A stretch of 64,000 bases of DNA, taken from the NCBI RefSeq assembly GCF_015832195.1, contig NC_052017.1, positions 105,120,429-105,184,428 on the forward strand, in the 5' to 3' direction. A program made the position numbers and the translations under genes. Each line of letters opens with the position of its first letter. The first letter of the stretch is position 1. The notes beneath the pieces were generated by a model that was not told where the DNA came from, searched no databases, and saw nothing but the letters and a program-made list of their open reading frames with translations. The DNA comes from Motacilla alba alba (taxonomy: Eukaryota; Chordata; Aves; Passeriformes; Motacillidae). Below, piece by piece: positions 48,801 to 60,200 of this stretch.

Positions 48801-49265
48801 CAACACCGAACTGATCTCAGTCCAGGTGGTTGGCTTAGCTGTTTCCAAGTGTATCAGTTACCGATGGTGAAGATCAAGGTGACCTTACGTTTACTCCTTG
48901 AAAAACGTAACTACTGGAAAAGTGGTAAATGGGATCATTTTTGGACACTTGGGTTTTTTTATTCTCTGATCTTTCCAACATTGTACCTTTGAAAGGATTA
49001 CACTACTACTACTGCGAGAGAAGGATCAGCAATTGACCCTAAGTTTTCAGTCATGTTTGTGGTAAAGATGAAAGCATTAGTATAAGATTTCCGTGTCATG
49101 TTTTTTAAAAATATCTTGTGTTAAGCCACATGCATATTTTTAACCTTCGCACTTTTCCCACTGTGGAGATGGTTAGACTTGCACTCTGTAGTGTTGTATT
49201 TCTGTGCTCTATGTTAGAGTGCGTAATAAGCACATTTATTGTGCTTTATCTTAAAGCAGTGTTTT

Positions 49266-49271
49266 ATTAAA
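49266..49271 (+). terminator. Proximal poly(A) signal candidate ATTAAA
   Basis: ATTAAA is the commonest variant signal. It is followed by an A run and then GTGTAGGG and GGTGTCTTAAGG, which give a GT-rich downstream element. Use would give a 3' UTR of about 1.0 kb. Confidence 0.4.
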
Positions 49272-49685
49272 AAAAAAGTGTAGGGCTCAGCAGTTAACAG
49301 GTGTCTTAAGGCTCCAACAGCAGGGGCATCAGCCGTTATACTTTTGGGGTTTTAATTAGGATTGACTGTGCAAAACCTAAAATCCGTGCCCATTGAGATT
49401 CAGTTCCTTTAGACACTGCAGTGCTGGAGTTTTATGGTAAAACTTCTTGCAGCTTCCCTGGTTCTGACTGGACACCAGAAAGCTTAAAGGCTTTATCCAA
49501 GCTCCTGATGCTATATCCACACTAAGCTAATGCCATGCTGATGGATATTGTTGAGTTGCTGTTATCATGTGGGATTCCACCCCTGTCCAATCTTCTCCTG
49601 TGCTGGTTCACTTAACAAGCCTTGTCCTCAACATGCCCCACACGGATCTGCTAAAGTCAAGTTATTACATTTGTGGTAATTATAA

Positions 49686-49691
49686 AATAAA
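49686..49691 (+). terminator. Poly(A) signal candidate AATAAA
   Basis: The hexamer lies in TATAAAATAAATAATAG. The downstream GT-rich element is weak (CAACTGTGAG). Use would give a 3' UTR of about 1.45 kb. Confidence 0.3.
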
Positions 49692-50251
49692 TAATAGTCT
49701 CAACTGTGAGATTTCAGCTGAAGCCTTACCTCTCTAAGTTTGGGAATGCTCAGAGTATGAAAAGGGCTTGTGAGCAGAACATAGAGAAGTGGGACATATC
49801 AGAGGATGCGAACACACTAATGCTTACTTTCTTTCACTCTTACTTTAATCAGTTGTATTATTTCCTTCAGTTAAGCCAGGAAACATCCAGTTTCTTTACC
49901 AGCTTTGACTCCTTTAAATTCTAGTATGAAAAAGTCTGCATACAATTGCTCTACAGGATCTAGAAAGGTTACACATCAGGACAAATGGGAATTTGTTTGA
50001 TGCTATTGCTCTCCCCTCATTCTAAAGGGGAGGGTGACCATGCTAGCTTACAGTTATTAGTAATACTTACCTGATTACTGATATAGATACATTCCAACAG
50101 GATTGGGAAGGAGGGGGTAAAGAGAAAAGTGTGCACTTAAACCTTCCCAGTATAACTTCCCATGTCGCTGCAACCCATGTGTCACTCAGCCAGCTGCAAA
50201 GTGAGGAGAGGGGAGGCAATCTTACTCCCTCCTCCTTCTCGTGCTCCTCCT

Positions 50252-50283
<32 letters not shown>

Positions 50284-50870
50284 AGCCCCCACACAGCCAA
50301 GGAGCAGTGGAGCGAAGAGCCTGGAGCACACCTGGAGCCTTTGGCTGCCTTGCTGGTTTATTCAGACCAAAAAGGCAGTGGGTGTAGTGGGACCTACGAT
50401 CCAAAACAGTCTGTGGGTCAGCTAGGAGGGCTTTCACCCTTGGCCATATCCCTTTCCACCCAAATTGTGTATATACATTCTAGATTTGTTTCTGATTGTG
50501 GACATCTGTTTCTAATAGCAACCACTCAAGGCTAAGCAGAAGCTTTACCTTTCCAAGAAGGCTTCTATCTTTTGCTTTTGAGTCTGATTTTTTTCTTATA
50601 TTGCTTTATAGCATTGCAGGGGAAAAGCAAATTGTGATTGCAAGATGCAGACTAAAGAATGACAGTCTTAAAGTAGTCTTCAGAGATGCTATTGAATCAA
50701 GCTGTCACATCTTTTGCCTTCTGTGCTGCTACCCAACCCTGATCTACAGTTTACACAGATTTCTGGATGAAATCTGATTGCTGGAGACTTTCTGCTTCTC
50801 ATTGTTATCACTGTTGTTTTGGGGGCGGAAAAGGGTTTCAGAGTTATGTTCAGTTACAGTCTGAATGTGG

Positions 50871-50876
50871 AATAAA
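50871..50876 (+). terminator. Distal poly(A) signal candidate AATAAA
   Basis: GTGGAATAAACACTTAAGG is followed by GGTGGTGATAATGTTG, a good GT-rich downstream element at the expected distance. Of the candidates this has the best overall arrangement. It lies about 400 bases before the change in strand composition. Confidence 0.5.
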
Positions 50877-51244
50877 CACTTAAGGTGGTGATAATGTTGC
50901 ACTGTTCACTTAGGAACGTATATAAAGCCATATGTTGCTAGATCTCAGAGCACAAAGCTTGGTCAGTACAATTATGATTAGGACAATGGGCAGGATTTGC
51001 CCCCCTTTTCTGCCCAGCCCTGGGAAAATTCAGGCTGAAGAGGTAGAGAAAATCTGTACCAAACAGAAAACATGTTGATTGTTTTCCTTTGTCTTACATG
51101 GCAATGAGTGTTGATTTACAAATGATTTTAGGTTCAACTTTAAATAGTTTGGGAAAATAATCCATTCCATATAACTTCTTCTGTTTTGAAATTATATACC
51201 ATACACTCTACCATGCAGAGTTATTCCTTTTCTAAAAAGAAAAT

Positions 51245-51250
51245 AATAAA
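51245..51250 (+). terminator. Far distal poly(A) signal candidate AATAAA
   Basis: The hexamer is within AAATAATAAAAG, followed by an A-rich stretch and then GACTGTTTTTCACC. It sits at the point where plus-strand composition changes, so it may mark the last end of the CABLES1 transcript. Confidence 0.3.
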
Positions 51251-51299
51251 AGTTTTAAAAAAATTGAAAAACACAGACTGTTTTTCACCAGTGATAATA

Positions 51300-54200
51300 T
51301 GTAAAATTATTCTGTCTCTCATCTGTATGTGAAAAGGGGTTTGGTTTTGTCTCCCCCTGGGACACAGAGCTGCTTATTAATAAGCCAGTGGTGGGCTTGC
51401 CAAAGGACCCTGGCCATCTCCCAGTGTTCAGGTCCCTGCAGAGCCCTCACTTCAAACATTTTCCCTCCATTCAAGATCATAACCTTCTTCCCAGACCACT
51501 GGTTTGGGTTTGTTGGGATTTTAAGCACTTCTTTTTTGGCAGCACCTGGAACTGCCAGAAGCAGGGTCTCTGAGTCCCAGCTGTCGGCATGCCGGAGGAT
51601 GAAGCACAGGCAGGCTCTCCAGCATTGTTCGTATCTCATGACCCCTGGTTCACAAGAGAATTTGGAATACTTCGGGTTAGTCCAGGTGGGATAAAACTTA
51701 CAGCCAGCCCACATGCCAGCTGTAGTTCACAAGCAGCTGCTTCTTCTTTGGAGGCTGAAGGTTGTGTTTTGGACATTCATGTGTCGCACACCCAATTGCC
51801 CACCACATGTTTGCATTCAAGCAATGTTTTTTAGACCTATGACACCCCCTAAATCCAGTGCCTGTCTAGGTGGTCTCATCAAACACACCCATTTACTTGT
51901 AGTTTCATTCCATATTAATAAAATTGGAGGAAAGGTTTGCTCCCTACCTTTACCCATCGCTCAGAGACCCACAGCTTTAAATCATATTTGTGACAAAATG
52001 AACATTACCATGATTTACACAGACTCCAAAACATGCAAACATACAGAAAAATACTTGGTAATCATTTTCCTAAACTACTTATTAACTTGCAATGGCTTCT
52101 TTGGGATAGTTTGTAACATATCTAAATGGCACAACTTCAGCTAATTGCTCCAGCCTCCTAAAATACAGAGCATGAGACTTGTGCAGAAGCAGTGAGGAGG
52201 GGTTTGCTAAGAGATGATTGCACCTTCCCACGATGCTAAAGGATTTTGGCACCAGGCCCCACAATAAACATGTAAAAATACACAAGCAAGGTAAAAAGTA
52301 GTTGAGCGGGGCGAGAGACTGAGCAATCGGAGTAGCGATGCCAACATCACTAGCTGAGACTGAAATCTGTCCCAGGTTGCACCTTTGGGAAGGGAGGAGA
52401 GTGTGGGAAGCAGATTTGAACTTAATTTGTTCATCTGCCATTGTAAACTCTATACTGAAGAGGGAGGAAATAAAGAGGGCGAAAAAGCATCAGGTGCATC
52501 CTTTCACAGAATGTCGTGTGCAAAGCAAAAAGGCCTTTGCAAAATCCTAAACTGATGCATCAATCCTAAACTTCGCATCAACTTCATGAGAACCAGTAAC
52601 AGGCAGAGACCTCCACCTCAGCCTGGAACCTGATGGTCCAGATGAGCTCAGAGGAGAGCTCTTCAGTTCCTGAAAAAGCCCAACAAACATACACCCTGTC
52701 CAGACCCAGCAGCAAATACCAGGACCACCAGACAGAGAGGAGAAGCGGTGCATGTAGCATGGTACTGGGAAAGAGCTGGAATGTGATCCTGGAAAATGGT
52801 CTGCACACCTTCAAAGCAAGGCAGGGGTGAACCAAGAAGTTGCTGCTACTTGAGCAGCAAACACATCCTGCCCTTAACAAGACCTAAATATTAGCTGCTA
52901 TCATAAATTGCCCTTCCTACACATTCATCTATCCTGTCATACACTCCTTTACACAACCTTGCAAACATCATCTTAAGCCAGCTAGGACCCTTGCCTCTGT
53001 TACACTGTTTAGACAGATGCTCCAGGGCTTAATTCCTCAAACCTGAAGAAGTCTTCCAGTTTGCAGTCAGATTTCATTGGTGACCAATTTGTATCTTTTT
53101 GAATTCATGTTAGCATTTCTTCTAACCTGAAACTGAAATTTCTCCCCTAAGTGAACTCTGGGGTGTGGTGCTCCTTAACAGCAATCCTTAACAAAATTCT
53201 GGAATTTAGTTAAGCTAGACAATAAAAGGAGAAATTAGAGGCAAGAAAACCAATCCTCTCCCAGGGGCCTCCAAGTGTAGAGAAGTGTTGTCTTGGTTAA
53301 CATCAATGGGTACAACCACTGGGGAAGAAGCTGTGCAAGTCAGGTTTTCAGAAACACTGACACAAGACCTAAACCCCTCATTTTCAATGCAGCAGCATCC
53401 ATGAGCCAGCCTTTATACCCTTCTGTCCCTTCTTTCACCCAAAGGGCAAGTTTCCCTCTTCTCCATTGCTTCCTTCTGCCAACAGCTGGAGGAATTTTTC
53501 TCTTGAGAGTTAACTGGGAGAGCAAAAGGATGAAGAGGCAGAAGGGTTTATTTACAAACCAGTACTAGATCACCCATGTTCAAAAACAAAGATTGGTTTA
53601 TCAGGAATGAATTCTGTTCATTGATTTAGGAGAGGAATATTGGGGTTTTCTCTTAGATCTTAGACAGAGCTTTAGCTAAACTTTTCTTTAGGCTGAAGCC
53701 TTCCAGAACGAAGGGTTTGGAGACATCTAAACTAACTTAGGCCACCTGCTCTTCCCCTGTTGGTGTACAATTTATGTTGCCCAAAGGGCTGAACTATGCT
53801 GGGTTTTTACAAAGCACAATGGCAGCATTTCACAGCACAAAAATTACAGGCATGACATCAGCTTTTAAACTCCCACACCAGAAGACTAAAAGAACCAGCT
53901 CTGTTCTGGTCCCCAGATTTCTTCCCATCTGTTTGTGTATCAGGAATCCTGGGAGTGCACAGGTCTCAGCTCTTTCTCCTCATCTCACACTTCTCCAACC
54001 ATCACATACATCCAAATTAAAGTAAAAAGGAGGTAAGATGGCAAATCACAACATATTTATAGAGTGCTAAGGAAAGAGCAAGCTCACCAAACAGTAAGCA
54101 CAAGACTTTCATGCTGGTTTGCTCCCTTCTTGCAAGGAATGCTCATGGCAGTCACTGGCTGGGGAAGCAGCACACTCGTGACGGCCTCCCCCAGCCCTTC

Positions 54201-57200
54201 ACAACTCAACATGCTGTTAACTATACAGCCACTCTGGATGGGAAAGGAAGATAACACACCAGGAATAGATTCAGAAGAATTGCAGAGCTGAAGAGTCTGA
54301 CAGGCTGCGTGAGGGAAGGAGGAATGCTTTGCAAAATTATAAATATGCAGAAAACAACAGGAGGCTGTGGTTTCTAGTGGTATTTTTTTGTTGACAACCA
54401 AAGAAGCCTGAACATTGGGGTGGGAGTTTTGCTAAAAAAGAGAAAATACTACTGAAGAAACAGTAGCTGTGAAGTTTTAAAAAGACACATAAGACACTTT
54501 TATTTCTAAACTGTTCTCATCCCAATCAGTCAAAAATTATTGAATTGCTACCATTTGAGTTGGATTAATGGTCTAGAGCACCCTGTTCCCCCAGTCCCTT
54601 GCCACTTGTCAGCACATCTGTAACCAGACAAGCCTGAGCCCCAGACACCTTCCTGTTGCCCTGCATCTGTGAGAGCTCACAGCTCGGAGCTTCACAGCCT
54701 GTGAAGCAATTAACACCTGTCAATTAAACTGCCTCATGCAGTCCTTTTGAATTGGGAAATATGCAGTTCTATCCTCAGCGCAGGGCTGCAGTGCAAGGTG
54801 GGCCTGGTTCCCATCTGGATCCATTGGCTGCCTCTTATTTACATGCTGGGTGGGATAAGACCTGGCTGTGCACCCACCCACACCCATTCAGCTTCCCTTG
54901 AAAAGGAACCCATAGCACTGACGAGAAAGGAAGAAAGAGATCATCACCACAACTGTCCACGGAAACATCCCTAGAGGAAGAGGGAGAAGAAGGGAGAACT
55001 GAAGCAGTGACCACCCAGTCATCATCATCGTCAATATAGCCAGTATCATCTTCATCTTCATCTTCACCTCATCTTAAAAAGTGGGCCTCTTCTCCCAGCA
55101 GCTGTGAGAGGACTAAGAGGTTGCTGAATCAACAGCATTAATGAAGTGCAACTGTTCACAACCTTCCTTCTGCCTTCAAGGTCTGAAGTGGGCTCTTGAA
55201 GAGGGCTTAGTCTGAGCTCTGACCTCCCACAATGCAGCCAGGCACATACTGCACTGGGGCTCCTCATGGAACACAAGCATTTCAGCAAAACATCAAAGCA
55301 CAGACTTACACTTTTGAGGTGGACAAAGTCCGACACATCTCCAAACATCAGTAGGCTGCAACGATGTCAGTGTCTTCTAGTTTTGAACATTTTTTCTAGT
55401 CAAAGCCAGACCAACTCCAGCGTAATAAGCAACCCCGAGGCATTTACATCATTTACATGCAGATCTTCCAAAAGCACAGCATGTTTTCGAAAGCTCAATA
55501 TTTATTGCCTTCCTCCAGAGCAACATCCTCCCATGAGCAGCAGAGACTGTTGTACCAACATCTGCCGTATTTCCATGGGCCAAGATGACAACACACTCAA
55601 AACCAGCTCCAGAACTGCAAAGCGCTCATTTCCCATTACAGCCCAAGGTTCATTCATACTTTTTAAATACAAGACTCTGCAAGCTGCCATCTGCCTACCA
55701 GGGCAGCCTGTGTATGTGTACAGAATGGAGGTAAATTAAGATCACAACCCAAATAGGAAAAAAAAAATGGAAGAAAAAAAATTACCTTTTTTTTTTTTTT
55801 TTTTTTTTTTTTGTGTCTAGTACAAAATCTTTCATTTCCTCAAACCTGAGAAATATCATGCCAAGTCAGACCTCCACCAGTAAGTGGAGCATAGGAGGCA
55901 TTGCATTCAGATGTATTTTCTAAGGGTCATTTCAGATCACAGTTTAAATTATGCATTGCGCAGATGGATAAAGAACTAGACCCCATTTCCTCTTTTATTG
56001 CATGTTATGTGCTTTTCTCTTGACTGCTGCTGTTTAGGCATCTTATTTTCCTTCCCTCCACTCCCCTCCCCCCTTTTTTTTTTTTTGTTCACCTTGTATT
56101 ATTTCAATAAGCACAAAGATAAACAGAAAGAAGCTGATGCAGTGCTGGGAGTTGGGTCTGGCTGACTCTTTCACATGGTGCATCTGGAGCTGCAGACTCC
56201 ACCCTTCGCTGATTTATTTTAAAAGCCTGCTGTGTCCATTAATGGAAAATTGGACCCTGTTCAGGCTGTGATGGTGTCCATGGACAGGAAAATGGAAAGT
56301 TTCAGATTAAAGCTGCAGGAGACCAGGAAGAAAAATATCTGGAGAATTTAATTGATGGTAGCAGCACTATAATTGCAGACAGATATTAAAGAAATGGCAG
56401 TCTGTGACCCAGAGCAGATCCTTGGGTCACAAGGAGGGGAGCATGAACGTCTGCAAGGCCACAGGGCTATGGAATTAAAACATTCCTCACCAGCAGGAAG
56501 TTCAAACATTTTGCAAAACTGAACACATAGGATAGAACCACTATCGCTGTGATATTACATTTGCTAACCATCCAAGTTACTCACCTCTTAAAGATGTGAG
56601 ACATATCTGATGACACCCATCTGATTTGAGAAAGGTGTAGGAATCTTGAAGAAGTAATTCTGCAGTTTCATTAGAATAAAGAGCTTAGAGAAGTCACCTT
56701 TACTGAAAACCTGAGCAGACATTGGGGAAGCCCCTCAAGGCACATGGAAAACAATCTATGCCTGGGTTGCTGCTGTCCATGGAGCAGAAGACAGTGAATC
56801 AGTGAAGAGACTTTTCAAATCCCAACCAAGCTTAGAGCCTAGCAATGGGATTCCTAGGGGGGAAAATAAGTACATTAAAAGCTGTAAAACCAAGCAGAAT
56901 TGCAGCTTTAAAACCCACTGATTGATATAATAACAATACTGTCCTCAGATGAATGTTCTTTTTCTTCTTTTGCAGTTAACAGTGTAGCAATAAAGCAAAA
57001 GTATCACTGTAATCATGGCTACTTATATAAAACTACCATAGAATACAGGAGAAGATGAAACCAGTATGATGAAATGGAAACAATGCATTTTACAACCACC
57101 CCCTACACCCCCACACCCCTCCAAGAAAAGAAAACCTTAAAGAATGCTCTAGCTGAAATCTCATGCCATGGTCTTGCTTTATTGTTTGTTTTTAAACTGT

Positions 57201-60200
57201 TACATGGAAAATGATGATAGAATTCTATAGCAGGAACATATTTTTGGAGTGGTCAAAAATATTTTGGGCTACTTGGTACCTTCCTATTAAGGCAAGACAG
57301 CCAAATCCCCAGCCCATGAAAGAATTTGTCATGAAGTGAGTTCATGAAGTCTCTCAGAGAGACCAACATGGTTAAGAGCATGATCCATTCTCTTCTTTCC
57401 CTAAGAAGCACAAACACTTGCAAAACCTTTCCAGTCTTTACTTTTGGATGAAATGATTGCAAGGACTGGGAGGTGGTGCAACATAATATTCCATTCTTTT
57501 CCTCCTGCTAGCTGAAGCCACAGCCTAACACATTCCCATCAGCACAGCCATCTGTTTACAGGAGCTGTATCTAGCCTGAAGCCCATACAAAGGGAAGAGA
57601 GGAACATGATTGACACAGAAGATTTCATTTGCATCAGTTTAAAAGATTTGGCTTATTAGCTTACAGTGCAGAACACGGTACTAGCCCCAAGTTACCTTTA
57701 GTCTAAAAAACCCTCCCTGATTTCCCACGATCTGTTGGAGCCCCAGATGCTGGCAGCAAGAGGTTACACAGCCATCTCAGCTGTTTTTAACTGCAGGTAC
57801 TCCTTTAAAACTGACTTTCTACAGTTTGAAAGAGGGGTTTGAACCAGAAGGGTGCCTTTGTGTCATGTTTTCAGAAACAAGAAGAATAAAAAACATAGGA
57901 GGGATTTTGAAGGGAAAGGGGAAGTTATTCTATAACTTTTGCACTTATTTCTGTAGCAGGAGGTTAAGGGTTCCTCTGTCAAAATTTTCAGTGGCGCTGC
58001 CTTTGCAATTCAGCATTTGCTCTGGTGAGCTACACTGCTTCTCTCCAAACATTTCTGAATCACAGAGGGTTTGTTTTATGGGTTTGTTTGTTTGTTTTAA
58101 CCCAAAAGAAAACACTATAGTTGAGTTTTTTCCATCTGAGAGACTGCGGTAAGCAACTTACCCATACAGATGGCTATTCACAACAGGAGCCATTCAATTC
58201 TTTGCTCAGCAATTTTAATATTCCCCTTTGAATACAGCTGAACCACATGAAATTCTGTTGTGTAAGGCTCTCCTTCAAAGTAGAGATTTATTTTCTTTGG
58301 TAACAGCTCATCAAGTCTTGAGGCTACAACCATCTGTGTTAATCTCTGCACAGTCTGTTCTTATTCATCATCAATAATAAGACCAAGGAGCACCCATGCT
58401 GAAGACAATATGAACAGACAACTATAATAAAGAAATAAAAGCTGCCTTGCTGAAATTTTTAGCTTCTGTGTCTATCCTACATCATAATTTTTTGACCATA
58501 ACTGGAGACACCAAATGAGGGAAAACAATTAACTTCACCCAAAAGGAACATAATGTTTGAAAGAAAGTTCAACTATGTTTTCTGAGTGGCCATTATGGGA
58601 GTGATTTGCAGATCTCAGGCTCTGGCAGGGAGACAGCCGACAGCAGAATGCAGAAGAACTTGGAGGCTGTTTGCTTCTGCCTGCTAAAAGTTATTGTGTG
58701 TCTTACACTGCAGCTATGGGGATGTTCTCTGCTAACTGCTGAAGCTTCCTGCACAAGTAGACCGGGTCGTTCAATGCTGGCAGATCCAGGGCAATGCCTG
58801 CAGGGTCACATAATAGCAGTACCTCCAGCTTGATCTCCACTGACACTGAAATGGGGTTGTCACTTCTGTCGTTCAGCTTAAATGGAGAAAGTCACTGTAA
58901 GGGCTGAGCATGCTGAGCATCCTGTGCAACATGCTGATAATCTTTTTTCCAGGCATTGAACTGCCCACAGGGTTGCAGACTTACGGGCATGAAGGGTCTC
59001 AATTAAAATTTCTCCTGCTTGCCCAAACCTGAAAGAACTTAATTTGCTAACTTGTGAACTTGTGATGGTAACTGGCACAGAGACCTCTTCCCTGAGAAGG
59101 CAAAGAACAGACCAGTTTCTAGGTGATCAGTAAGGGAGAAGTGACTCCTTAAGAGATGTTTTCCATGTTTGAGGCCAAGCTCATCCCTTGGTGTCCCAGA
59201 AGGTATGTCACAGAGAAACAGCAAAAATCCCTTTTGGTTTCTGTCTCTAGCCAGGGCTAGAGGGGACGATTAGCCAGACTAGCTTGCTCTCCACAGCTTT
59301 CAAAGGAAGGTCTGAGAAATATTTGCCTCGAGGTGTTTCCCATCCCAGTCAATGAATGCTTTCTGCTTTGGCGACGTGACTGCTAATGACAGCCACACAG
59401 TCCTTACAGTGGACATCTGCAAATTTCCAAAACCTTTTTGCTTAATAACAGCTTCATGCCTGAAACACAGTCCTTTTAGCAGAAACTCCGACCCTCTTGT
59501 TAGTCTAACTGGTGTCAGTGATACTTCTTCTGTGCTTATGCATGGCAAACAGTATTCCCAGCTCTCCACTTTCCATCTTCATTGCCTAATGACCCAGTTT
59601 CAATCTGAATAACCATTTCCTCCAAACAACATCAACCCTTCTCCTTATCAGTTTCCAAAGGGTTGTGCTGGCTGTTTTATTCAGCCAGCTTGCTCCAGGC
59701 AGGTGCTGTTCTTACACAGTATCACAAGGCACTGGCTGCCTGCAACTGCAGCATAAACAAACTTGTCGGTGCACCAGCTTTCCCCATCGGCAGTGGTACA
59801 GAAATATGAAGTTTAAGTGTAAACAGGGATCAAACTCCTACAGGAAAATGGGCCTGGCCTTTGATTCCCAAGCTGTACTGGCCCTCAAGTACTTGAACCA
59901 ACATGAATCTTAGGGTAGAGCAACAACTTCTTCACCAGCCTCACCTGTGAATGTGCAAGTTTTCCTCCCTCTCAAAGCAATGTTTGTCAGGAGTCATGAA
60001 AGGTACAGGGCTGCTGATGGCAAACAGGAAGCAGAAAAGCTCAAGCACCCACAGCCACATCTCTGAGTGCAGTTATGGGATTTCACCCATTGCCTGGCAG
60101 GGGCACAGAGAGAGAGACATCCATGTCACAATATTCTTCATATACAGCCTTGTCTATATGGGCAGCAAGTTCACAGCTGAACAAGTCCTGGGCTATATGT

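Larger units (their letters stand above)
48251..50895 (+). other. CABLES1: CABLES1 3' untranslated region (extent inferred)
   Basis: This region follows the stop codon without a visible splice signal. It contains a C tract (48359-48367), a GT repeat (about 48768-48800), a pyrimidine-rich (CTC/CTT) stretch at about 50215-50285, and several poly(A) signal candidates. I place the main end just after the AATAAA at 50871, because a GT-rich stretch follows it. Shorter forms ending near 49290 or 49710, or a longer one near 51270, are possible. Confidence 0.6.

Noticed and set aside
54088..54233. Minus-strand segment with a good acceptor (CTTTCCCATCCAG) containing GLGEA, similar to LGEA near the TMEM241 C-terminus
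   Set aside because: Only four residues agree; spacing to neighbouring TMEM241 residues is wrong and the sequence after it does not match. It was judged coincidental.
54960..55080. Minus-strand acidic repeat (GATGAA-type codons) that reads as a run of D and E
   Set aside because: All three frames entering from the nearest good acceptor (CTCTCACAG) meet a stop before the acidic run. It is more likely a simple repeat.
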